From positions 62,001-126,000 of the forward strand of contig JAJYIR010000002.1 of NCBI GenBank assembly GCA_021789935.1: a stretch of DNA of 64,000 bases, in the 5' to 3' direction. Source of the DNA: Nitrospirota bacterium (lineage in GTDB: Bacteria; Nitrospirota; Thermodesulfovibrionia; Thermodesulfovibrionales; JdFR-88). The notes beneath the pieces are model-generated. The model had not been told where the DNA came from. It worked only from the letters and a program-made list of their open reading frames with translations, and did no database searches. The position numbers and the translations under genes were made by a program. This document shows positions 36,951 to 45,114 of the stretch, in pieces (within the stretch, counting starts at the first letter, position 1; each line of letters opens with the position of its first letter).

Positions 36951-37179
36951 TGATTTACGGCATTCGCTCACTAACCCTTCGGGGTGCGCTCGCTTTCCAT
37001 TTTTAGACCCTTCAGGGTCTCGAATGCAGGGTCTTTCCTGATTTACCGCATTCGCTCACTAACCCTTCGGGGTGCGCTCGCTGTCCATTTTTAGACCCTT
37101 CAGGGTCTCGAATGCAGGGTCTTTCCTGATTTACCGCATTCGCTCACTAACCCTTCGGGGTGCGCTCGCTGTCCATTTT
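36951..37179. repeat. 88-bp tandem repeat, about 2.6 copies
   Basis: Units begin with TGATTTACCGCATTCGCTCA at 36951 (with ACGG in place of ACCG), 37039 and 37127; the last unit is partial, ending at GTCCATTTT. Copies differ by only two or so bases. Each unit contains the hairpin CCCTTCGGGG and a second hairpin GACCCTTCAGGGTC. On the minus strand each starts with ATGGACAGCGAGCGC..., a member of the dispersed GAGCG repeat also seen at 27837, 27921 and 59107. It lies just upstream of the lytic transglycosylase. Confidence 0.9.
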
Positions 37180-37333
37180 AACAACATGATGCGGGGCATA
37201 GTCAATCAAAACACGGGTGCCGGCGCGCGGATTATCCTGAGAACAGAAGGCATGCGCCGGTTTTTATTTAGGAGTGCTGGTGGGCGCGCCTCCCCCTCTG
37301 AAGGCACGCCCGTAACAAAATTTGGCAGGAATT

Positions 37334-37537
37334 TCAGAGTTTCTGGACGTTTGCGGCCTTTGGGCCGCGTTCCCCATCGACGATCTCAAAGTTCACCTTG
37401 TCCCCTTCGTTCAAGGTCTTGAAACCGTCTGTCATAATGGCCGAATAATGGACGAAGATATCAGGCCCGCTTTCCTGCTGAATGAATCCATACCCCTTGG
37501 TTTCATTGAACCACTTCACCTTTCCCTCGTACGACAT
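37334..37537 (-). CDS. cspA: Cold-shock domain protein
   Basis: 67 residues, one cold-shock OB fold: [19 protein letters not shown] (RNP1 motif KGYGFI), DIFVHYSAI (RNP2), [20 protein letters not shown]. Binds single-stranded nucleic acid as an RNA chaperone. A 450-base leader or intergenic region lies upstream; GAAGGAGGGTC before the ATG serves as ribosome binding site. Confidence 0.96.
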   Translation of the reverse strand: MSYEGKVKWFNETKGYGFIQQESGPDIFVHYSAIMTDGFKTLNEGDKVNFEIVDGERGPKAANVQKL

Positions 37538-37902
37538 ACTTCTGACCCTCCTTCTTCCCTCCCGGGGAAAATGAAATACGGCAAAATCTGCCTGTCAAAA
37601 CAAGCTAATTTTCTTTATAGCACGCGTCAAGCGCATTGTCAATAATATTTTTTTATGCGCAACGCTCCCGAACTATTTGATTTTTATAATAAATCGTAAA
37701 AAAAAGAACTCGCTCCGCTTATGCCCCGACCGTCCACGTAACAACCGGAGCGTGAAAATGCTTTATGCGGCATGATCGATAATGGTCTCCAAAAAAATCT
37801 TACGCAGATTTAAATCTGCTATAAGGATTTTATATAATTGAATTATGCCCGCTTAATTGCTAAAATGAATACGTAAACTTATCTTGGGTCTTTACTTTTG
37901 AG
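37538..37902. other. Intergenic stretch between cspA and rimP
   Basis: Divergent region, AT-rich, containing the cspA 5' untranslated region on the minus side and, on the plus side, a -10-like TATAAT near 37833. No reading frame or RNA gene was recognised. Confidence 0.5.
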
Positions 37903-37928
37903 AGAGTGGGCGACCACTCTTTTGTTTT
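37903..37928 (+). terminator. Hairpin with T-run in the rimP leader
   Basis: AGAGTGG, loop GCGA, CCACTCT, then TTTGTTTT. A small terminator-type hairpin of this shape in front of rimP is common and may act as an attenuator of the rimP-nusA operon; here it is 65 bases upstream of rimP. Confidence 0.6.
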
Positions 37929-37992
37929 GTGCGGGCAGGAATGGCAGGAGCGCACCCAGAGGAGAACAGGAGTCAGGAGTTTTTGATTTGAT

Positions 37993-38448
37993 ATGGGCAG
38001 GGCAGAGGTAAAAATCAGGGAGCTGGCCCAAAAGGCCGCAGAGGGATTTGGATACACGGTGGAGTCGGTGGAACTCCTGGGGAGCGGGCCAAAGCTCCTT
38101 TTAAGGATAAGCATCGACAAGGAGGGGGGGGTCACCATCAGAGATTGTGAGCTCATGAGCAGGGAGATCGGCGCTCTGCTGGATGTGGAGGACATCATCC
38201 CGGGCCGTTATCACCTTGAAGTCTCCTCTCCGGGTCTTGACCGGCCGCTTAAAGGGCCTGCCGATTTCAGGAAACAGACTGGAAAGCTCATAAGGGTATC
38301 CACCAAGACGCCTTTTGACGGGCAAACCTTCATCGTAGGAAGGCTGCAAAAGGCGGAAGACAACTCTTTTATGATCGCAGTAGGGGAGAAAGAGCTGGAG
38401 ATCCCTTACACTGCCGTTGCGAAGGCGCAGCTTGAAATCGAGATCTAG
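37993..38448 (+). CDS. rimP: Ribosome maturation factor RimP
   Basis: 151 residues, standard length. GSGPKLLLRISIDKEGGVTI and the motif DCELMSREIGALLDVEDIIP followed by YHLEVSSPGLDRPLKGPADF are diagnostic. It assists 30S subunit assembly. Followed by nusA after 21 bases. Confidence 0.95.
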   Translation: MGRAEVKIRELAQKAAEGFGYTVESVELLGSGPKLLLRISIDKEGGVTIRDCELMSREIGALLDVEDIIPGRYHLEVSSPGLDRPLKGPADFRKQTGKLIRVSTKTPFDGQTFIVGRLQKAEDNSFMIAVGEKELEIPYTAVAKAQLEIEI

Positions 38449-38469
38449 GTTTTCAATACAGGGGGAGAG

Positions 38470-39597
38470 ATGAAAGAAATAGCGTTCCTTATAGACCAGA
38501 TTTGCCGGGAAAAAGGCATTTCCAAGGAAGTGCTCGTGGGGGCGCTGGAATCCGCGTTGCTTTCAGCGGCGCGGAAACGCTACGGAGGAAGGACCAATAT
38601 CAATCTGCGGATAGACCCCGATACGCTCAAGATCACCGTGTTCGAGGAAAAACGGATAGTGGAGAGCGTCCAGAACCCCGATGAAGAGATCTCGGTAGAA
38701 GATGCCGAAGAGGAGTTCCCGGGCAAGACTCCCGGCGATATGGTGGAGATGCCCCTCGCGCCCATAGACTTCGGTCGCATCGCGGCCCAGACCGCAAAGC
38801 AAGTGATTCTGCAGCGCATGCGCGAGGCGGAGCGCGACGCCCTTTTTAACGAGTTCAAGGGCAAGGTGGGCCAGATCGTGAGCGGCAGTGTCATCAGGAA
38901 AGAAAAAAACTTCTATTACATAAATATAGGCAAGACCGAAGCGGTGCTGCCGTTAAAAGAGACCCTGGCGAGCGAGACGCTACGAAGAGGGGATTTTGTC
39001 AAGGCGTATATTGAGGACATCAGGATCACGCCCAAGGGGCCGGTAATACTGGTGTCCAGGGCGACGCCAAAGTTCGTGGCTGAGCTTTTCAGGATGGAGG
39101 TGCCCGAGATATCGGAAGGCCTCGTAAAAATAAGGGACATAGTGAGGGAGCCGGGGGAAAGGACGAAGGTTGCGGTTTTTTCAACCGACAGCTCCATAGA
39201 CCCGGTCGGCGCATGCGTCGGCATGAAGGGGACCAGAGTACAGTCCATAGTAAGAGAGCTTAAAGGCGAAAGAATAGACATAATACCCTGGAACGATGAC
39301 CCCAGAGTGCTGATAGCCCGGGCACTGAGCCCCGCCACCATCGACAGGGTAGGCATTAATGAGGAGGAAAAGACGGCCATGGTCGTCGTTTCCGACCAGC
39401 AGCTCTCTATTGCCATAGGCAAAAAGGGCCAGAACGTGCGGCTTGCCATGAAGCTCACCGGCTGGGACATAGACATAATAAGCGACACCGAATACTCGAA
39501 GATAAAGATGGAAGAGGCGGAGGCCGCCTTTGACGAGGCCCTCCGGGACACAAAGAAGGAAAGGGAAAAACAGGAAAAGGCCCCGGCTGAGGATTAA
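38470..39597 (+). CDS. nusA: Transcription elongation/termination factor NusA
   Basis: 375 residues: N-terminal RNA polymerase-binding domain, S1 domain (GQIVSGSVIRKEKNFYYINI), and two KH domains (VGACVGMKGTRVQSIVRELKGE and IGKKGQNVRLAMKLTGWDI). The acidic C-terminal repeats of enterobacterial NusA are missing, as in most other phyla. rimP-nusA is standard; infB, which usually follows, is absent here because a convergent gene comes next. Confidence 0.95.
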   Translation: MKEIAFLIDQICREKGISKEVLVGALESALLSAARKRYGGRTNINLRIDPDTLKITVFEEKRIVESVQNPDEEISVEDAEEEFPGKTPGDMVEMPLAPIDFGRIAAQTAKQVILQRMREAERDALFNEFKGKVGQIVSGSVIRKEKNFYYINIGKTEAVLPLKETLASETLRRGDFVKAYIEDIRITPKGPVILVSRATPKFVAELFRMEVPEISEGLVKIRDIVREPGERTKVAVFSTDSSIDPVGACVGMKGTRVQSIVRELKGERIDIIPWNDDPRVLIARALSPATIDRVGINEEEKTAMVVVSDQQLSIAIGKKGQNVRLAMKLTGWDIDIISDTEYSKIKMEEAEAAFDEALRDTKKEREKQEKAPAED

Positions 39598-39659
39598 CTA
39601 AGAACCGCTGCCGGCCGCCCTTGCCGTTAAAGATTGCACAAAGATCGTCAACCGGCTAA

Positions 39660-39688
39660 AACCGGCCCCTGTGTCTGGGGGGCCGGTT
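39660..39688. terminator. Strong hairpin between nusA and the convergent CBM48 gene
   Basis: AACCGGCCCC (39660-39669) pairs with GGGGCCGGTT (39679-39688). A 10-bp GC-rich stem without a long T-run, placed at the stop of the minus-strand gene, so a shared terminator is likely. Confidence 0.55.
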
Positions 39689-40070
39689 AAACCTGAATGA
39701 CCGAGTCTTCCCCGCCGAATTCGTTCTTCACATATTTGTCAGCGCACCAGTCGTTTTCCCATTTCGCGTCGTCTATGAGATATTTGAACCTGTATTCGTG
39801 GCCCGCCGGGATTTCCAGGGCCATCTGGAAACTGCCGTCTTTCTGTTTTTTCATAATGTTTGCGTGCCGGTCCCATTGGTTGAAATCGCCGACTATAGCC
39901 ACCTTGACGGCCCCGGGGACGGCCTCCGCAGGCAGAAAGAAAACCACTTTACAGACCGGCTTGTTTTTAAAATAGGTCTTTTTGAGCCCTTCAGCCACGG
40001 CAACCTCTTTTTGCCCGTTGGATTTCACAGGTTCCCCTTTCATTGTCTTTGTGGAAGTCATTTTTTTCAT
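39687..40070 (-). CDS. Stand-alone glycogen-binding (CBM48-type) protein
   Basis: 127 residues. A basic N-terminal stretch of about 35 residues, then an AMPK-beta/isoamylase-N type domain: VAIVGDFNQWDRHANIMKKQ, FQMALEIPAGHEYRFKYLID, W, CADKYVKNEFGGEDSVIQV. The key sugar-stacking Trp and Lys pattern (GDFNQW, YRFKYLIDDAKW) is present. No enzymatic domain. It might mark glycogen or serve regulation, but the partner is unknown. GGAGGG precedes ATG 40070. Confidence 0.88.
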   Translation of the reverse strand: MKKMTSTKTMKGEPVKSNGQKEVAVAEGLKKTYFKNKPVCKVVFFLPAEAVPGAVKVAIVGDFNQWDRHANIMKKQKDGSFQMALEIPAGHEYRFKYLIDDAKWENDWCADKYVKNEFGGEDSVIQV

Positions 40071-40227
40071 GAAACAAACCCTCCATGTATAATAATGAAT
40101 AACATAAAAAATTATGTCCCCTATTGCTTTTTATATCATAAAACTGCCCTTCTATCAATAAGCTTACTTCATGTTTTGTCCTTTGGCTTTAAAAGAACAG
40201 TAGAAATATGGTATAAAAGTGGTTCAG

Positions 40228-41322
40228 ATGAAGATTGCGATAATCGGGTTTTCAAATTCCGGTAAAACGACCATATTCAATGCGCTAACAGGCCTGGGGC
40301 TCCCCACGAGCTCTTATGCATCCACAAGCGGCGAGGCCCGCGTGGGGGTGGTAAATGTGCCCGATGAACGGATAGACAACCTGTCCGGCATCTTTAAGCC
40401 GGCCAAAACCACATATGCAGCTGTGGACTATGTGGACTACATCGGGTTTACGAAGGGAGACATCAAACAGAACGCCAAGGTCCACGCGCATATAAAGGAC
40501 GCTGATGCCCTTCTGCAGGTGGTGAGGGCCTTCGATGACCCCTCCGTGCCCCACCCGCTTGGCGGGACTGACCCGATGCGGGACCTGCGCGAACTTGAGG
40601 CCGAATTGGTGCTTGGCGACCTTATGCTTGTGGAAAAAAGGCTTGAAAGCATAGAGGAGTCCATTAAAAAAGGCAGAAAAGAAAAGGTAAGCGACGCCGA
40701 ACGGGCGGTCCTTGTAAAATGCCGGGAGGCCCTGGAGGCGGAAAAGCCCCTGAGGGAGATAGAGTTCAGCATTGAGGAGCTGAAGGCCGTAAGGCACCTT
40801 GAGTTCCTTTCCATAAAACCTGAGCTCGTCGTTTTCAATGTGGCGGAAGAAATACTTTCAGATAAAAAAACGGGGGATGCGCTCCTGCAGGAAGCCCGCA
40901 GGCTGTTAAAAGGAAACGCTTCGGCCCTTTTCATGTCCGGCAAGATAGAGATGGAGCTTGCCCAACTGTCCGCGGAAGAGCAGAAGGCGTTCCTTTCAGA
41001 CCTGGGCATCGAAGAGCCGGCCCTGCGAAGACTCATAAAAGTGTCTTACGGGTTATTGAGACTTATTTCTTTTTTTACCGCCGGGGAAGACGAGGTAAAG
41101 GCCTGGACTATAAAAGAAGGGACCTCCGCCTCAAAGGCCGCGGGGAAAATACATTCGGACATAGAAAAGGGCTTTATAAGGGCCGAGATCGTCTCCTACC
41201 AGGATTTCATGAAGTGTGGCGGCTCCACGGCCGAGGCCAGGAAACTTGGCGTTTTCCGCCTTGAAGGCAGGGACTACCCTGTAAAAGACGGGGACATCAT
41301 AAATTTCAGGTTCAACGTCTGA
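40228..41322 (+). CDS. YchF/OLA1-like P-loop NTPase, divergent paralogue
   Basis: About 364 residues. P-loop GFSNSGKTTIFNALTG, the NKxD-equivalent changed to NVAE (VVFNVAEE) as in YchF, where ATP is preferred over GTP, a helical middle part (about 130-200), and a C-terminal TGS-like domain (KAWTIKEGTSASKAAGKIHS, then VKDGDIINFRFNV). It may bind ribosomes. A start at GTG 40219 would add three residues (VVQ); ATG 40228 gives the MKIAIIG of the family. The P-loop SGK differs from the usual GKS of typical YchF, so it is probably a paralogue rather than the main YchF. Confidence 0.88.
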   Translation: MKIAIIGFSNSGKTTIFNALTGLGLPTSSYASTSGEARVGVVNVPDERIDNLSGIFKPAKTTYAAVDYVDYIGFTKGDIKQNAKVHAHIKDADALLQVVRAFDDPSVPHPLGGTDPMRDLRELEAELVLGDLMLVEKRLESIEESIKKGRKEKVSDAERAVLVKCREALEAEKPLREIEFSIEELKAVRHLEFLSIKPELVVFNVAEEILSDKKTGDALLQEARRLLKGNASALFMSGKIEMELAQLSAEEQKAFLSDLGIEEPALRRLIKVSYGLLRLISFFTAGEDEVKAWTIKEGTSASKAAGKIHSDIEKGFIRAEIVSYQDFMKCGGSTAEARKLGVFRLEGRDYPVKDGDIINFRFNV

Positions 41323-41439
41323 TTTCTCATTTGGGCCTCAAAAAAACAATATTTATTTCCTTATAGGGCAGGCGAAAGCTGAAAAGGGCAGCGCGCTTAA
41401 CAACAGGAGAATTATTGCCTGGCCGCCCTTAACAGGTGG

Positions 41440-41460
41440 GGGGAGAAAACCTCTCTCCCC
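41440..41460. terminator. Rho-independent terminator
   Basis: GGGGAGA (41440-41446) pairs with TCTCCCC (41454-41460), followed on the plus strand by a T-rich tract. Shared by the YchF-like gene and the convergent tusA unit. Confidence 0.7.
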
Positions 41461-41469
41461 GGGTTATTT

Positions 41470-41709
41470 TTATTTTTTCCTTATAAGAAAAACTACAGTG
41501 CCGCCTTGCTCATCTTTGGTCTCAAGCAGGTCAGAACCCATGTGCTTAACAACAGCCGGGATATCCGATTTGGAACCAGGGTCCGTAGCAATCACCTCTA
41601 TCACCTGCCCTGCAGAAACCTCTTTGAGCGCCTTCTTTGTTTTCATGACCGGCATGGGGCAGTTCATCCCCCTGCAATCGACTATCTTGTCCGCAGTAAC
41701 ACTTGCCAT
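41470..41709 (-). CDS. tusA: TusA-family sulfur carrier protein
   Basis: 79 residues: VDCRGMNCPMPVMKTKKAL with the CPxP motif (Cys of NCPMP is the persulfide carrier), then EVIATDPGSKSDIPAVVKH and GGTVVFLIRKK. Classic TusA, unlike the CPAC variant at 3257. It relays sulfur in the cytoplasm. Last gene of the YeeE-DUF302-TusA unit, so it is a likely acceptor for sulfur imported by YeeE. Confidence 0.93.
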   Translation of the reverse strand: MASVTADKIVDCRGMNCPMPVMKTKKALKEVSAGQVIEVIATDPGSKSDIPAVVKHMGSDLLETKDEQGGTVVFLIRKK

Positions 41710-41754
41710 TATTGCCTCCTTTCAATATTTTTTATTTTTCCTGAGATCATTTTC

Positions 41755-42285
41755 TTAAAACCTTTTCTCTACCACGTCATCCACAATCCCACCCAGCAGT
41801 TTTTCAACCTCCTTTAGCGCCGCCTTGCCGGCATTGCTTTTCCAGACAGGACGCTCATAAGAGAGGTAAACCTTTTTTTCATCGCCCGGAAGGGTATAGA
41901 CAGCTATCCTGTACGGACAGAACGCGATAAAATGAGGGTTCCGTTCCATCATGTCTCTTGATACGACCGCGCTGCAAAACTCCAGCACCTTTGCCCTCGC
42001 AAATATTTTTTTCGTTCTGCCCAGGGCCATTCCCGTACGGTCAAGCATCTTCTGAACATGGGAAACCCCTGAGACGACGAGACCACGGTTTGTGAGCGCC
42101 ATGTTCAGATCATTCCATACGGTATCGAAATCCCCGTGCACAGAACGTATTACAACGGGGCCGTCATCCGGGGCGACGGCAAATGCCGCCCGCAAGCTGA
42201 GACAGGACACAAGACACAGTGCCAGGACCCCGGCCAGAAGCGCGTGCGCAGGCAGCGCTCCGCCTCTGTCTTTGTGCTGTCTCAT
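41755..42285 (-). CDS. Secreted DUF302-domain protein
   Basis: 176 residues. Signal peptide (about 1-36, ending SLRAAFAVAP), then a DUF302 domain (about 44-175) with a strand IRSVHGDFDTVWNDLNMALTNRGL, GLVVSGVSHVQKML and IAFCPYRIAVYTLPGDEK. The DUF302 function is not known. It may be an accessory to the YeeE transporter in the periplasm; it lies between yeeE and tusA with 43-45-base gaps. Confidence 0.87.
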   Translation of the reverse strand: MRQHKDRGGALPAHALLAGVLALCLVSCLSLRAAFAVAPDDGPVVIRSVHGDFDTVWNDLNMALTNRGLVVSGVSHVQKMLDRTGMALGRTKKIFARAKVLEFCSAVVSRDMMERNPHFIAFCPYRIAVYTLPGDEKKVYLSYERPVWKSNAGKAALKEVEKLLGGIVDDVVEKRF

Positions 42286-42328
42286 TTCTCTGCCTTTGCC
42301 CCGTTTAATGCCTCTGCCTTTGTCAGCC

Positions 42329-43555
42329 TCATGCCTCCCGCATTATTCTCCAAGTCATGAACTTGGCCCCGGCTATGGCACCCGCAAAGATGAACGACAT
42401 GGTCAGAAAACTCCCGGCGGAGAGCGTCGATATGCCGCTCAGCCCCTGTCCTATATTGCACCCCATTGCAAGCACGGCCCCGAAACCCATCAACAACCCC
42501 CCGATCAGGTTGTACTTGAACTGCTGGAGGGGCGGCGCTACCCAGTTGAAAGTACCGCTTATGAGGGAGGAGATCAACGCGCCTGCGATTACCCCGAACA
42601 CCGTGGCCACGGCGAAATTGATGGTCTCCCCTGTCCAAAGGATTATGTATCTGAAGGCCTGAGCGTCAGCAAGCGCGAATGTCAGGCTCTTGGGCCCCCA
42701 GGCCTGCAGGAGCGTGGGGTCATCAGGGCCGGAAAAAGAGAATGTATCCACGTGGGGCAATGCTGTGAAGGCCAATCCATTTACCCACCAGGCCGCAGCT
42801 ACCAGCACCCCTATGGCGGCCCCGGCCAGCGGCCATTTCAGTTTCCGCCACTCGGAGCCCTTCGGGGCCATGAGCATGAATATGAGCAAGGCGGCCTCTA
42901 TAAGCAGGATTATTGCCCATCCAGGCACCTGGCTGAAGATATTGGGCAGATATTGGCTCTTTAAATTCAGGGTCAGCTTGTCCAGGTAATCCACCCTGAC
43001 CTTGGCGCTGATGCCCCACAAGGTGGCCCCGGAGGAAACAATGAACGCCAGCACGCTCACAAGCCCTCCAAGATTGCCTTCCCCGGCGCGCACGAGTATC
43101 CGGCTTGCACAGCCGCCGGCATATACGATCCCGACACCGAAAATGAACCCTCCCAATATGTAGCTAACCCATGTAAAAGGCGAACTGATGTATATGCTGC
43201 GGGAAATGTCCACAATGCCGGCCCTGTATAGCAACTGGGTGGCCGGTATGGCTACGAAAAGCGCCATCGCATACGCTCTGGTCTGGGTCAGATCGCGGGT
43301 GGTCACTACATTATGGCAGGCCGCAGCTATACAGAATTTGGACCTCTGCACTACCGCCCCCAAGAGACCGCCTATCAAAAAACCGGAGACCACAACGGAC
43401 GTTTGGATAGATTTCTTGATGGCGGTTATCTGCTCGTCCGACAATGCCGCGGCATTAATGGAAACATACCCCTTGATCTTGAGAATATAGTAGACGATCC
43501 AGAGGACCGCGCCCAGCGTTAACGCGGAACCGAGAATCTTTCTGCCCTTTGACAT
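42329..43555 (-). CDS. YeeE/YedE (TsuA-like) thiosulfate transporter
   Basis: 408 residues, polytopic membrane protein with two repeat halves. The three cysteine motifs of the family are VVQRSKFCIAAACHNVV, GIVYAGGCASRILVRAGEG and LAMGCNIGQGLSGIS. In the characterised thiosulfate transporter these residues pass the anion down the channel. GGTGGAGGGATAA is a strong ribosome binding site, and a -24/-12 promoter lies upstream. It is followed by DUF302 and TusA genes, giving an import-and-relay unit. Confidence 0.92.
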   Translation of the reverse strand: MSKGRKILGSALTLGAVLWIVYYILKIKGYVSINAAALSDEQITAIKKSIQTSVVVSGFLIGGLLGAVVQRSKFCIAAACHNVVTTRDLTQTRAYAMALFVAIPATQLLYRAGIVDISRSIYISSPFTWVSYILGGFIFGVGIVYAGGCASRILVRAGEGNLGGLVSVLAFIVSSGATLWGISAKVRVDYLDKLTLNLKSQYLPNIFSQVPGWAIILLIEAALLIFMLMAPKGSEWRKLKWPLAGAAIGVLVAAAWWVNGLAFTALPHVDTFSFSGPDDPTLLQAWGPKSLTFALADAQAFRYIILWTGETINFAVATVFGVIAGALISSLISGTFNWVAPPLQQFKYNLIGGLLMGFGAVLAMGCNIGQGLSGISTLSAGSFLTMSFIFAGAIAGAKFMTWRIMREA

Positions 43556-43625
43556 TTATCCCTCCACCAGTATTTTTCTGAAAAAAAAGTCTGCGGCATT
43601 CAATTAGCGCCTCTTCCCTCTGGAA

Positions 43626-43643
43626 TATGCATTTTCTATGCCA
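43626..43643 (-). promoter_or_regulatory. Sigma-54 (-24/-12) promoter of yeeE unit
   Basis: TGGCATAGAAAATGCATA on the minus strand: GG (43642-43641), ten bases, GC (43630-43629). Predicted start near 43617, 62 bases before ATG 43555. Confidence 0.65.
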
Positions 43644-43681
43644 GAGAATGCCGGTAGATAACAGGCAGAAGCCGCGCGGGG

Positions 43682-43731
43682 ATGTTCAGAAATGCACAAC
43701 CCGCACGAAGAAGGTGTCCTTTTCTGAACAT
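43682..43731. promoter_or_regulatory. Inverted repeat, candidate enhancer for the yeeE promoter
   Basis: ATGTTCAGAAA (43682-43692) and TTTCTGAACAT (43721-43731) are perfect 11-bp inverted arms 28 bases apart, centred about 90 bases upstream of the predicted start. The TTCAGAA half-site recurs upstream of soxW at 51897. Confidence 0.6.
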
Positions 43732-43767
43732 TTTTTTGACAGAAGGATTTTTTTTGGTTTGAAGCCC

Positions 43768-45114
43768 TTACAGCAAATTGTATTTAACCATCTTCGTTCT
43801 GAGCTGCCTTCTGGTTATCCCCAGACGGCTCGAGGCCTTTGTCTGGTTCCAGTCCTCAGCCTCAAGTGCGCCCAGGATTGCGGCCTTCTCGATCTCGGGG
43901 AGTTTCATTTCCTGCTGGCCAGCGATTTTTCCCCCTCCCGCCTCCCCGGCCCCGGCATCCAGTATCTTCCTGGGCAGGTCGGCCGGTACGATCGTATCGA
44001 ACGCCGTCAGCACGACAGCCCTTTCGATGATGTTTTCAAGCTGCCTGATATTGCCCGGCCAGTCGTACGCTATGAAGGCTTCCATCGCCCTGCGGTCAAT
44101 GCCTTTTATGAACTTCTGGTTCTGCTGCGCATATTTCCTGATGAAGTATTCGGCCAGAAGGGGGATATCCTCCTTGCGCTCCCTCAGGCTTGGCGTGTGG
44201 ACCGGTATCACGTTAAGGCGGTAAAAGAGGTCTTCCCTGAACCTCCCGCATCTTAGCTCCTCATCGAGGTCCCTGTTGGTGGAGGCCACTATCCTGCAGT
44301 TCGCCTTCACAGGCCCCGTTCCGCCAATCCTGTAAAATTCCTTCTCCTGTATAAACCTGAGGAGCTTTATCTGCAGGGCCAGGGACATCTCCCCCACTTC
44401 GTCCAGGAACAGGGTGCCTTTATTCGCCATCTCCGCTTTACCCATTTCTCTTGACGAAGCGCCCGTGTAGGAGCCTGCCTCATGGCCGAACAGTTCGTTT
44501 TCCATAAGATCCCCTGGAATGGCGCCGCAATTTATGGCAACGAACTGGAAGGCCTTTCTCAGGGAGGCATCATGTATGGCGCGCGCAATCAGCTCCTTGC
44601 CCGTGCCGGACTCGCCTGTGATCAGGACATTGGAACGGCTGTCGCACACGATCCGGATGGTGGCCAGTATGTCCAGTATGGCAGGGCTTTTCCCTATGAT
44701 CCCGTACTGGTCTTTTTCTTCACGCGCTATCTCCTTCCCAAACTCCGGTTTTTTGTGCAGGAGGCTGTGCTTTACGACCGCAAGCAGCTCATCGGATTCA
44801 ACCGGCTTGGTAAGGTAATTCACGGCCCCCGCCCTCATGGCCTCCACCGCGTTTTCAATGCTCCCGTATGCCGTCATGATAATGACCGGCAGATCGGGGG
44901 TTTTTTCCTTTATCCAGTTCAAAAGGTCGAGCCCGGAGCGTCCGGGAAGCCTCATGTCCGTCAGGACAAGATTGAATGCCTGCCCGGAATGAAATTTTGA
45001 AGCAGCCTCTTCAAAACTTATTGCGGCTTCAACATCGAAGCCTTCCTGCCTCAAGACCCTGCCCAGGAGCCGCAGGATGTTCCTTTCATCTTCGACTATC
45101 AGGATTCTTTCCAT
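43768..45114 (-). CDS. NtrC-family sigma-54-dependent response regulator of the sox region
   Basis: 448 residues. Receiver (1-120) with Asp53 in LTDMRLPG, AAA+ domain with GESGTGKELIARAIH, the sigma-54 loop as GSYTGA (a variant of GAFTGA), Walker B LFLDEVGEM, and a C-terminal Fis-type helix-turn-helix (SSRLGITRRQLRTKMVKYNLL). It follows the kinase gene with no gap. Likely target sites are the TTCAGAA repeats at 43682 and 51897; this is inference. Confidence 0.93.
   Translation of the reverse strand: MERILIVEDERNILRLLGRVLRQEGFDVEAAISFEEAASKFHSGQAFNLVLTDMRLPGRSGLDLLNWIKEKTPDLPVIIMTAYGSIENAVEAMRAGAVNYLTKPVESDELLAVVKHSLLHKKPEFGKEIAREEKDQYGIIGKSPAILDILATIRIVCDSRSNVLITGESGTGKELIARAIHDASLRKAFQFVAINCGAIPGDLMENELFGHEAGSYTGASSREMGKAEMANKGTLFLDEVGEMSLALQIKLLRFIQEKEFYRIGGTGPVKANCRIVASTNRDLDEELRCGRFREDLFYRLNVIPVHTPSLRERKEDIPLLAEYFIRKYAQQNQKFIKGIDRRAMEAFIAYDWPGNIRQLENIIERAVVLTAFDTIVPADLPRKILDAGAGEAGGGKIAGQQEMKLPEIEKAAILGALEAEDWNQTKASSRLGITRRQLRTKMVKYNLL

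Noticed and set aside
36951-37179. 88-bp tandem repeat as a CRISPR array
   Set aside because: Units are contiguous with no unique spacers and are too long; no cas genes nearby.
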